Program-made: the position numbers and the translations under genes
Notes under the pieces: generated by a model
Database searches by the model: none
Told to the model about the DNA's origin: nothing
What the model saw: only the letters and a program-made list of their open reading frames with translations
Source of the DNA: Tricholoma matsutake
Taxonomy: Eukaryota > Basidiomycota > Agaricomycetes > Agaricales > Tricholomataceae
Assembly: GCA_026075535.2 (NCBI GenBank)
Contig: AP026542.1
Location: 372,001-436,000, forward strand
Length of the DNA: 64,000 nucleotides
Direction of reading: 5' to 3'
In this document: in pieces, positions 51,866 to 62,137 of the stretch
How the letters are laid out: each line of letters begins with the position of its first letter
Numbering within the stretch: position 1 is the first letter of the stretch

Positions 51866-52660
51866 TCATTGTTTTACATCTGCCATTTGTGGTCCTGGGT
51901 GGGTCATAGCCAGGGGTTCAACCATCATTGATGGACATGTCGACGATGACATGGCAGTCATTTTGGATTGTTCAAGATGTGGAACAGGCAGGGGCATGGA
52001 CTGGGGGGAACAGAGAGGTCTCAGGGGTAGTACAGGTCGTCGTTGGGGATCATTGGGCTGGCAGGGTTGTTCCATTGAGCAAACATTGTGTTTCAGTGAG
52101 CACAGCTGCTCATCATTGCATAACTCCAGCTGCTGGGCTGTAGACAGGCTCTGTGTGTTGTTTAGGGCTCTGTGAGTGGTCTCTGGGGTGGCAGCCATCA
52201 TTTTGGTATAAGGCGAGACCCTAGTTGTTGTTTTAGAGGTGGTTGCAACCAGAGTTGCCATCGACGTTGTCAGGGAGCGACAAGGCTTAGGGCTCAAGAT
52301 GAGGGCCTGGGGATCTTGCTGGGGGTCTATGAGTTGACTTGGCAGAGTGTGCCATTGTTTTCGAGGTGTTTGGGGCTGGTTTGAAGCAGGGGATGTGATG
52401 GTGGTGGTGGTTGTCAATGACATTGGCGTCATTGATGGCAGCTGTGCAGGCGCTGTTAGCAGTGACGTGGCAGTGTTGGCAGGGCTGGTAATGAGGGCAG
52501 TGGGAGCTTGGGGGTCTCTGCAGGTTTGTGAGGCTGTGTTGCAGGTGCTAGGCAGCTCAGTGGATGTCCCCATGTCATTCAGTAGACACAGCAGTTTGTC
52601 ATTGGGTGCAATTTGCATAATGGGATTGGCAGTGGATGTGGGTATTGTTTGTGTAGTCAC
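51866..52660 (-). pseudogene. Gag-like ORF of the inverted gag-only element
   Basis: A 264-residue Pro/Thr/Ser-rich frame aligned to the middle of the protein at 11813-12844 and its continuation: LLNDMGTSTELPSTCNTA with LLNDVGMSTKPPGTCDMA, SNQPQTPRKQWHTLPS with SNQPQRLWKRRHTLPS, and CSSKH/CSLKH near the end. The N-terminal coiled-coil part is only partly present, because H-b sits 320 bp upstream. No catalytic motif. Its frame is better kept than in the plus-strand copy at this place, where a stop follows YSME. Confidence 0.6.
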
Positions 52661-52981
52661 TGACTGCCCTCGTCAGTTATCATTTGCCTGTGTCGCCGTC
52701 TCACAGGTGTTGGACCTTTTCAGGGCTGCTTTAGTCTTTACACCTTGTATTATCTTGTTGAACCCCTCTTTTGGAACCAGGTACCCTTCTTCTCAACCCA
52801 AGTCCTTTCCTCTCTCCAGACTCCATTCCTTCCTTTAGACCCAACTTTTTCCCTTCTATCATTCCCAACTTCTCTCCTTCATCCAATGCTCATGTCCAGA
52901 GTAATCTAAGGTTCACGCTGTCACTAGTGGCAGCTGCCCAGTTGCAAAACTGGGCTGTAGTCTTGTAGTCTGCTATCTTGA

Positions 52982-53817
52982 TGGTGTTTAAGGGTTCAGT
53001 CCAGTTTGGTTTTTTGACCCAAAAATGTAAAGACCACAACCTAAACCAGTCCAGGACTGACCCAGATACTGCTAGAACTGAACTGGACCACCTAGGACTG
53101 GTCCTTTCCAGTTAAAAGACTGAAAAAGACTGGTTAAGACTGGTTCAGACCAATTTTTTGTCGTGAAATTTGTCATATTAATATAACCCATATGTATCTT
53201 AGCAAATATTACCCGGACCTTATAATTACTGTAATGGATAGAAATTGTAATTCCCCATTATTCGGTCTAACTTTTATGCCATTTCATCAAGATTTGACTT
53301 GCCTATGATCAATATAAAAATACATCTACCAAATGACTTGTGCTGAACACCAAGAAATGTAATGTGACAACCATAAATTATGTGATGCATAGCATGCATT
53401 GACAAATGGTGGGAGTATTATTATACATGTTAGTCCTATGATCATTAATAGAATCAAGCAAATGATCAACATATGAGTAAGATGAAATGAAAATCAATCT
53501 GATACAACAAAATACTCATGCAAAAATAGATTTGGTAATATCTTGCTCAATTCTTAACCATTTTTTATGAACCAGAGGTTGAATTTGCCGGATTTCATGT
53601 GGGAACATGGTCCAATATATGTTCCCACGATAAAACTGGTCCTAACTGGTTTAGACCAGTTTTCTTCAGTTTTACAACATTTTTCAAAATGGAAAGACTG
53701 CTAACTGAAATGCAAAAGACCGGTCCATAAATAGACCACTGGTCCGGTCTTTTCCAGTCCAGTTCAGTCCAATTTCGGTCTTTTTTTCGGTGCTATGGAC
53801 TGGACCCTTCAACACTA
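52982..53817. mobile_element. H-b: short H-family element
   Basis: 836 bp. Left end TGGTGTTTAAGGGTTCAGTCC; the right end complements TAGTGTTGAAGGGTCCAG. Target duplications TATCTTGA (52974-52981) and TATTTTGA (53818-53825), 7 of 8. Subterminal ACTGGTTNAGAC words at both ends; no modules inside, so it is an internally deleted form. Confidence 0.85.
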
Positions 53818-54182
53818 TATTTTGAGAAAGTGGTGGAAGTCATGGTGGGCTGATGTCGATGTGGATGCCATACTTGTGGTGCCATTTGTGGGTGACACGA
53901 CGGCTGCATCAGGAGTGGTAGTTTGCTTTTTCAAGGACTTCTTCTGATATCCAGGGCCAGGCATGTTTTCAAACTGTTATTCTATGGTTCTATGGTTTAT
54001 GGGTTACAAATTACAGGTTGTGGGTTACAGTGGACCAATTTTGGTGACAGGGTGGCCAGAGAAGCTCAGAAGTAAATGGGAAAACCTTAGAATAGACAAC
54101 AGAACTTGAAAAAGCCCAAGAAAAGCCGAGAAAAGCAGCTTGTAGCATGTTAAAGCAAGAATACCACTCTCATCACCAAGAT

Positions 54183-54299
54183 GGAGACACTGGATGTCTC
54201 CTTCCCAGAATCGCAAGTGGGATCATATAGCAATGATTGACTGCTAACATGTGACTACCTACAGTTCTATGAACAGAGTCATGTGATCACCTGGAGTGG
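54183..54299 (+). repeat. 117-bp direct repeat, right copy
   Basis: Partner of 49513-49629; about 92 percent identical by eye. Confidence 0.9.
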
Positions 54300-54543
54300 A
54301 CTCCAACAGGCTCAGAGAAATTGATGGAGGGAGGAATTTCTACTGGCCACATATGAAATGCAGTGGACTGTGTGGTATTTCATCTATCACAGCCAATGGT
54401 GGCAGTCACCCTCATAGTCCAAGAATACCCTTCCTGGTCTGCTAGCCTATGCTAATCACCAGCACCCTTCATGGTATGAATTAGCATTGAGGGCTGACAA
54501 TGCATTTAGATCAACAAATGCCAATTATATCTCCCCTCTGTGA
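54183..54543 (+). pseudogene. KDZ transposase, final C-terminal part
   Basis: Begins with the second copy of the 117-bp repeat (ETLDVSFPES, TCDYLQFYEQSHVITWSG), then LQQAQRN, WREEFLLATYEMQWTVWYF, and after further peptide NANYISPL with a stop at 54543. The EMQWTV motif is characteristic of the end of CxC2-KDZ proteins. The 117-bp duplication means two alternative joints to the upstream part are possible. Confidence 0.85.
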
Positions 54544-54605
54544 CTGAAAAGGGCCACATGTATTATGTAAACATGATGTAAACACGATTATCTTGATCAC
54601 TGACC

Positions 54606-56372
54606 ATGACCAGTAAAACTATGTCAAACAAAAGTCTCAGTCTTCAACCCTTTTTCTTTGCAATTGGGCCTGAAAGGGCAACTCCAAATGCAGACACAAG
54701 AGATCATTTGGTATGTGGAGTCCCGATTCCATCAAGTTTTGTTGGAGGTAGACCCAGCAAACTTTGTAAAACAATGGTGGATGCAAAAAATTCTCTATGC
54801 CAAGCTTGTATGTTGAGATCTTTCCTAAAGGAAGTAAGTATACATCACTGACAAGTATGACAGATGTATGTCATGTCTTGCATCGGCATCGGCACCTCCA
54901 TCGGCCTTATGATGGATGTGCTGATCCTTCTTTGGTCCTTGGCTGACAATCTCACCAATGTGAATTTGGACCACCTACCCCTTGGATTCCATCCATCTCT
55001 CTTGGCCTCATTGGATGATGGTGTTGCCAGCGATGGTCCTAGCCATCTGGTGAATTCATATGTATGTGATTGGTGGAGACACAATAGTGAACTGGCACCA
55101 GGGCAGATTCTTGCCAGTGACACCCTGGATAAGTGCCTCAATAGCTATTGGCAGTATATCCCTGCCCCTGTGATCACCAGCTCGCAACCCACTGAGAGCC
55201 AACCAGCAGACAATGCTGCCAATGGCTGAGCCAACTGCCAATCTTGCATCGACCTGTGGGCTCTCATTGGGGATATGTTCAATGAAGTACGTGGGATGTG
55301 TGTCTTCATAGATGGCTGTGAATCATCAGCAGAGGCTGCAATGAATGTGAATGTCAGGAAGGCAGCAGGGTTCCAATGGCTTCATGAGCTAGCCCTGCTC
55401 AAGGAGCTTCAGTCCAAACCATGTAAGTTAACAATGGCACCAGCACTGGCAATGGCATCAGCATCAAAAAACAACTGTGGACATGCTGGGAGATGGTCAA
55501 AGCAATCAGCCATAAGAAGACAATCAGAACTGGTATCTGCACATGCACAGACTGAACTTGAATGCCTGAAGGCCATTCCACCAACCTCCTACAAGTGGAC
55601 CTGGTGCATTGATATTACAGAGAATGAGGTTTTAGCAATCAATCAGGTGACTAAGCACAAGGGAAAGGCACAGCATTCTGGGCATGCAGGGTCTCTACCT
55701 GATGGTGTGCTGCAACAGGGGTGGTCAGATGCACCAAGTCTCCCAACAGTTGTCTCTGTCTACAGTCAACCACCCATGGTTACTGGTCACAATGCTGGCC
55801 TATATTTTTCAGATGCTGGATCTGATATGTCCAATGCCTGTGCTGGCATTGGTTCCATTGCTCCTGTGCCTGCTGCCAATGCCAATCCTGTCCCCACTGC
55901 CAATGCTGATTTTGTCCCCACTGCCACTGCCAATGCCAAGGCACTCATGGTTTGGCAAGGTGAAGATGATGTAGCAAATGATGTTGATCAGCATACCACC
56001 CTTCAGGCAGCCATGGCATATGATTCTGATTCATCATCTGCCCCTATGGGCTCCCCAACTGGCTTTGATGCCACTGACTTCTACCTTGATGACTATACCT
56101 CTTTATCTCCATCCTCAAATCCCCTTTCAGCTTTTGCCACCGCATCTGATGTGGCAGATGTTTTTCTCTCATCATCAGAGACAGATTCTACTGGTTCTCT
56201 GGGTGAATCCAATGCTGATGCCGATGATGCCAGTGCCGATTCTGACTTGGAGCACAATTTTAGTGATGAGTCCCCCAGCACCTCCCAGATAGAGCACCCC
56301 ACTCCTTCTCACATCATGCTGCCCATCTATACTCATGCAGACTTTGATTATGTTGATGATGCATGGCTCTGA
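54606..56372 (+). pseudogene. Unknown gene downstream of KDZ, acidic C-terminus
   Basis: One reading frame spans 54606-54851, 54864-55229 and 55275-56372. The last two are separated only by a TGA at 55227 where CGA would give Arg. The protein has a Cys-containing start (GGRPSKLCKTM, SLCQACM), a segment LWSLADNLTNVNLDHLPLGFHPSLLASLDDG, then FNEVRGMCVFIDGCESSAEAAMNVNVRKAAGFQWLHEL, an Ala/Pro/Asn low-complexity stretch and an acidic Ser/Asp-rich tail also found at 2-271. A GTAAGT...ACAG segment at 54834-54863 could be a degenerate intron but is only 30 nt. Position suggests a second gene of a KDZ element. No family is known to me. Confidence 0.5.
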
Positions 56373-57097
56373 TGATATGGACACTACAGACAATGGATGA
56401 TGCTCATTTATTTCATTTACATATTCTATACATGAACATGTAGTAATAATTGTTGGTGCTTTTGGAACACCAAACATTTTCTGCCTGATTTCTAATCCCA
56501 GTACTGGTGCCATGCTCAATTCTGATGCCATTTTCTGATTTCATGAAGGTCTGTATTACACATCTGCTGCTGCTGATGTCAGTAAATCTTTAATTTCTGC
56601 CAGTGCCAGTGCCAACCCATTTCCTAGGTCTGCATACTACAACAAATGAATTATCGCTAAATGAGGCATTTATCATACATGTCACTATATAACCTTTGGC
56701 ATCAGGAAATTTCCTTAGGTGGCATTGGCAGCATTGACCAACACCAATCAGGTTGGCAAGCCGATCCCATTTGGTAGGTCTGCACTATATAGAATGAATT
56801 ATTGCATCATTGCCCATAGCTAGGCCATACAGTCTCCTATGCACATCTATCCCAAGACTGTTATGGTGAAGTGGTGCCTGATGCCAATGCCATTGCTGAG
56901 TACCATGTCCAATGCTATCTCTGATCTGTATATGAAGATTCTTCATAGTGTATCACAAGCAAGAATTGTAAAAGTGTATTCATTTGATACTAGTACATGT
57001 TATACATACTATGAGAGTGTTCGATAGACCATATTATTTGGTGCAGTGTAGCTTACCTATGTGGAGTCCTCAATACTGAGAACTCAGAACACACATA

Positions 57098-57714
57098 CTG
57101 TACTGATATGACCAACTCTTCATGTAATGTGTAATGCTGGGCAGTGAAGTGAAGAGATTTTCGATGTGTAACACATAACAAATGGCTATGAAAAGCATTA
57201 CAAGTCAATTTTTTGGCAGGTAAAATTAAACATTTTTTTTGCAACCATACAATGACTCCTCAGTAGGTTGACAAAAATGTTTCCAGAGGTTTCTCAACCT
57301 CAGAAACCTTGAAAAACATCAGAAAACTTTGGAAATTTGAATACCTGGAAACTTAAGTCACTTTTTCTGGAAACCTCACTAGCAAGCATTCACTGGAAAC
57401 CTATGAAACCTCTAGAAACATTGAAAGTACAGACAAGAAAGAATGCTTATTATAGTAAGTTTCTGAGTTTCCAAGTTTCCAGGTATTCAAAAACCTGGAA
57501 ATGGGTGAAAACCACCAAAAACCTGGAAACTAAAATGCCATCTTCCTGATGGAAGGTATATGTACTACTCGGTTGGTCATACAGGTTAACTATATTGGGT
57601 CTCCTGAAGAGTTTTTCCCCCTGTAACACTCAAATTTTGGCCATGAAGAGGTGAAGAGATCAATCTTTTTGGTAACGCATAACATTTGATGAAGAGTTGG
57701 TCATATCAGTACAG
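57098..57714. mobile_element. 617-bp TIR element with TA target duplication (mariner-like MITE)
   Basis: Perfect 26-bp inverted repeats at 57098-57123 and 57689-57714 starting CTGTACTGATATGACC, flanked by TA on each side (57096-57097, 57715-57716). The equivalent site in block copy 1 (about 940) lacks it. The interior has repeated GGAAACCT words and no gene. Confidence 0.85.
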
Positions 57715-57925
57715 TATTCGGCTTCATCCATCAATACCCTTTATGTTTCTTTTATTTGTCTAGTAGAATATCTGAAACCTGACACCCCCTTGCTAGGAAC
57801 ATAAAAGAAACCAATAAAGCCCATTCTCATAAGAACCACTACCAAAAGAGATAAATAGAAAATGCCATCTTCCAGCTCCCTCTCTGACCCAGCTCCTGCT
57901 AGCTGAAGTAATATGTTTACTCCAA

Positions 57926-58360
57926 CTAACATTTCACCGACCTAGGTTCCTCGATAGTAGTAGCTGTGTTTGCACAGTCGCCTGACAAATTTCCAGCCGA
58001 GCTCTGCAAATAGAAAACCATGGCCAACAAGCCTTGGCAGAACGATTGGGTGAAAAAAATGCACACACAATGCAACATGGTCACAGGGTTGCAGTTTGCT
58101 ATGTTGAATGATCCCACAAGGGCAACATAATACTCCAGGCATTCGCCCTCAAACGGTCCTTCATTCAGCCACGTTTCACGTGTGTTCTACATGTTCAACA
58201 ACCAATGTCCGTGTTGGAGAAGGCACCAATTTGTAATCGCCTTGACACTTCTGGTTGTCATAGTAATTTATATCCATGGTGCCATTACTAGATGCCTCAA
58301 CTTGGAACAGCACAGCCATGAATGACAGCGCTATTAATGACCACCGCTTCATGCTTGAAA
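57926..58360 (-). pseudogene. Broken copy of the small secreted-like cysteine-rich protein
   Basis: Start peptide MKRWSLIALSFMAVLFQVEAS is a credible signal sequence, followed by INYYDNQKCQGDYK as in 1182-1562. Then about 55 bp absent from the other copy introduce a frame change and stop. The remainder (LAGSFNIADCNP-like, CVCIFFTQSFCQG, LSGDCANTATT) continues in another frame. It remains open which copy has the ancestral structure. Confidence 0.5.
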
Positions 58361-58602
58361 TATAAGATCATGAAGTGGATCTTGCCAGGGAAATTAATTT
58401 TCCAAGGGGGTGTCGTTGTGAATCATAGTGAAGGCTGGAATCATGACTTACATTGATGTGCTGGTTGAATGTTAAACATTTATCACTGTAGTCCTGGTTT
58501 CAGAGGTCCCTAGACTGCAATTGAAATGTGTAAGTGAGAGTCAACAAGTTCTCAATTAAGAGGAGGAAACACATAAGGCTCTTGAGAAGGATTGAGTATA
58601 AT

Positions 58603-59004
58603 TTAGTGCATGAGCCGTGTGCTTTTACACCTGGGATGTGGCAGTGGAGGTGAATATACTGGGACTGGATTGCTCTGGTTTACAGGGTACATTGCAATTA
58701 TTATGGCCATTTCACTGGAAAACCTTGACACTCTGTCAATTGTCTCAGCTTTTAAATCAGCGATAGTGATAGTTGGTGACTCGGTGGTAATAACTGCAGT
58801 CTGCAGGATACTGTCAAGTCCGATATAATAGTTGGTGATAACCATCCCTAGACTGTAGTCTCCATTATGGTGCAGAACCGCCACTTTTGAACAGTGGCGA
58901 AGTTGGTTGCAGAAAAAATTTACTCCAAAACTCTTCTGAAAATGGCTCTGAGCAGCTCCAATGTGACCTTTCAAATACACTAAAAACACCACTGATCCGG
59001 ACAC
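58603..59004 (-). CDS. Conserved ORF of unknown function, second copy
   Basis: 133 residues, collinear with 1801-2193 (HNGDYSLGMVITNYYIGL, TAVITTESPTITIADLKAETID, AMYPVNQSNP). The frame is kept with numerous substitutions. No domain recognised. Confidence 0.3.
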   Translation of the reverse strand: MSGSVVFLVYLKGHIGAAQSHFQKSFGVNFFCNQLRHCSKVAVLHHNGDYSLGMVITNYYIGLDSILQTAVITTESPTITIADLKAETIDRVSRFSSEMAIIIAMYPVNQSNPVPVYSPPLPHPRCKSTRLMH

Positions 59005-60298
59005 TTTAGTAAAATCTCCCTAAAGCACTTGCATCAGTGGAACTGACAATGATCCGAAGGTGGCCAGGGAGCACAGAATGATTCGGTGGATGGATGCATA
59101 GTGAGCATGTCTGACCAAGGATGTTCAATTTCATGAAGACCTTCAGCTCACAGCAATACAAGTCTCATCGACGAGTCCCACGATAAGTGAATAATGCTTA
59201 TCTACTTATGTAATCCCAATATAGTAAGTGGCCACAAAAAAAAAAAAACTCTGCCAGTTTTGAGTATCTTGGAAACCACTCTAGTAGATTTGATCCTCTC
59301 ATCAAATAGAGCATTTCTACTGGAGGGATAAGAAATTGGGTAAAATATGAAAGTCCTATTTTGGTTGTTCAAAAGTGGCAGTGTTTAGGTGTTGTGCACC
59401 ATACTTGAAGCTGTTTCAGAAGAACTTGACACTCCGTCAATTTTTTTCTCAGCTCTCAAGCAATATAATAAATGAGTTGACATATGAGACTGGTGATAAC
59501 TGACTGATGGATTACCCAAAACAGCACAATAAGACAATGCATCAAACACATCATAAGATATACTGCATAAGTACATAGAACAAAGTAATCTACATGACAC
59601 CAAGACATGCCATGGCTCCGCATTTCACAACATTGCCAATGCAAAGTTGTGTGGGGCTGAAAAAATTCTAGTGTCAAGGTTTTCTGAAACAGCTGTTACT
59701 AAGAGGATGAAACACCTGAGGCTTTCGAGAAGGCGGCTCAGGTAGGCTCATTCCCATGCCAGCTTTACATCACATGATCACTCATTGGAACTCACTAAGA
59801 TGTAAAGCCAGCTGGGCCATCTCATCACACATTTGGGTGAGCATCAATTCCCCTGCCAAACATGAGGTGTTGACTGAACAAAAAGTGAAATTTTTTGAAA
59901 AAAACATCTCTAAGTTGGTATACAGAATGTCATTTTTATGATGAATAGAACTGAACAATAATAGGTAGAAATCAACAATTGTTTGAAATTTCAGGCACTG
60001 ACGTCGTCAGGTGGCCTGTGTGCACACTGTTGGTACCACTGTGTCAGTGGATGGTACAGCACACTTTTTGGATGTGTTTGCTGTGTTAATATGGATGATT
60101 GGATGCTTAATGATGATGAACTTGATGGGACAGACTTGGGGGATGGTGAGGATGAGTAAGGCACTTGATACTGTGCATGGCTGAGAGTGTGCATGGGCCA
60201 CTTAATGACAACCAAGTCTTGAGTACAAAAAAAAGTTTTTTCAACCCTATGCCATTGTATTTTATGTACTTCAATTGGCATGCTTTGTATACTAACTT

Positions 60299-60502
60299 TA
60301 TTGGGATTATGGTGTGAAGAAGAAGTTTGAAGGGATTAAATGATGGGAGTTCAGGACAAGGTAGAATGTCTCGTATTCTCCTATACTACGATGTACATAT
60401 GTTGTGATCTATAAATACATCATGTTCTATTTTTATACGTGATGCGCTCGTGTTGTGCTTGTGATGCACTAATGTATTGCACTAGGATTGACTATCCCAA
60501 CA
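60299..60502 (-). repeat. 3' LTR of copia-3
   Basis: About 204 bp ending TATCCCAACA; related to 3951-4147 in its right half. Confidence 0.75.
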
Positions 60503-61761
60503 CTCCCCCTCAAGCCTAGCACAGTTGAGTCCATAGGAATGGTTAATAAATAATTGAAATGTTAAATTTCTTGCCTTTCAGGTGCGTCAAAACCTCTATG
60601 GGGTGGAAAACCCCGTGGGAAAAACCAACTCAAATGCGAGGAAAGCTACTGAGTTCGCATGTCGACTGGATTCCCATCTCTGCCCTATGTCATATATATT
60701 TTGGCCTTGGCAAACACCTTTGTTAACATGTCCACTGTTTGTTCCAGGTCTCAACAGTTTTGTATATCGAGTATTTTGTCAGTTACTAGTGTTTGGACCC
60801 AGTGATGGCAAATGACAATATGTTTTGATCGCTGGTGAAAGTGAGGATTATGTGTCAATATTATGGATCCTTCATTATCACCTTTAATTTCTGTTGGTGA
60901 GCTTTGTGGGTAGTGTTTTAAGGTCCGGTTTGGTCTGGTTTTCAGACCTTGATCAGGTGCAACCACAACCGCAACTGGTTCTGACTGCACCCTCAATTCT
61001 GAGAAACCAGACCAAACCATGTACAACCGGTTCAAGTCAGTCCGGTTGTCATACCCCAACCGATTTTAACCGGTCTCACAACGAGACTGGTTGAGACCAG
61101 TTGATGTTGGTTGGGGTACCCAGTCTCAACCAGTCTTTCAGTTGTAAAATACTCTACAAAGTAAATTAACACTGTATATTAATTAAAATTGATGCATTGA
61201 CACCCTGCGAGCAGGTGCTCGCAGCGGTGTAGGTCAGAGATGAAAAAAGAAATAAAGAAGAAAACAAAAATAAAAAACTGCCCCACCATCTCGCGTTTAA
61301 AGCAAGGGTGAGGGGTCCTGCCATTGGTCCCACCATTCCTGCTGTTTGTCGGCCCTGCTGTTCATCTTTGTTGTACCTGTCATTTGCCATCTCCGCTATT
61401 TGTCATTGCTGGTGTTCCCCACTGTTCGTCATTCCTTGCCATTCACCATCTCCGCTGTTCATCATCACTGTGGTTTGTCGTTTGCTACTGTTTGCCATCC
61501 CTGTCCATGAACTTGGTGTTGTCATTGTTGCAGTGTTGCACTCCCCCCTCGTCATTGGCCCCCGCCATTTGTCGTCCCTGCTGTTCATCATTTGCTGTGT
61601 GACATGGCATCCGGGTGTCATTGTCGTCCAGAAATGGTGCCTGTTGCGACCCTGCAAGCAGATGCTCACAGCAGTGGCAGAGCATGGGCAGGGTACAGAA
61701 GGAGGTTGGGGGTGTCTCTTCAGGAGGTCAGTGGGCGACGTCGTTATCAACAAGTAAGAAC

Positions 61762-61862
61762 CTATGAAGAAGGAAGAAAAGTTAGTTAGCAGAAGTAGTA
61801 AGAAATCAATCATAAAATACATACCCTATGGCCCAAATGACAAACTAGTCATTGTTTGGGCC
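61762..61862 (-). other. Hairpin-intron module
   Basis: Minus strand: GGCCCAAACAATGAC...GTCATTTGGGCC hairpin (61862-61830), ATAGG, GTATGT at 61824, TGCTAACTAAC branch and TTCTTCATAG ending at 61762, then GTTCTTAC. 63 nt. Confidence 0.8.
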
Positions 61863-62040
61863 TAATTTGCAGGCGGGGCGGTGGTGCCAGTGCCACGTCG
61901 TAGTTGTTGGCTAGTGTTGGCATTGGCTGTCCCATTGGTGGTGTGATGTGGCATCAGCCATGGCTAGAAACACAACCTGCTGCCACCTTGCAAGCAGCAG
62001 CTCGCAATGGCAGCATTGGATCTGTTAGTGGTAGGTGTCG

Positions 62041-62137
62041 TCATCAAAAGGAAAAGAAGAAAACAGTTAGTAAGATCATTGCATTAATAAAGGAAACATA
62101 CCATATGGCCCAAACAACTGACTAGTGTTGTTTGGGC
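62041..62137 (-). other. Hairpin-intron module, 3' site degenerate
   Basis: GGCCCAAACAAC...GTTGTTTGGGCC hairpin (62137-62107), GTATGT at 62101, TTACTAAC branch and a T-rich tract. The expected terminal AG reads TTTTGATG at about 62045. Confidence 0.65.

Larger units (their letters stand above)
49630..54182 (-). mobile_element. Inverted gag-only element copy inserted in the KDZ gene
   Basis: Minus-strand peptides homologous to the gag-only element at 11592-15025 can be followed from an ATG near 53965 (MPGPGYQKKSLKK), through 52660-51866, to 50040-49790 (HPAGIGPGRPIVTIP...ALGWAPP-like end). H-b splits it at 52982-53817 and H-a at 50313-51737. No LTR ends are recognisable at 49630 or 54182. Instead a 117-bp KDZ segment is duplicated on both sides. 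Confidence 0.7.
56138..60298. repeat. Large duplicated block, copy 2 (partner 1-3516)
   Basis: Collinear with 1-3516 apart from a 617-bp TIR insertion, an extra ~100 bp near 56740-56830 and a ~55-bp difference inside the small secreted-protein gene. Ends where copia-3 begins. Long parts hold no gene. Confidence 0.9.

Noticed and set aside
55809..56302. Minus-strand frames opposite the acidic protein
   Set aside because: Complement of Asn/Ala/Asp-rich codons of the plus-strand gene; no independent evidence.
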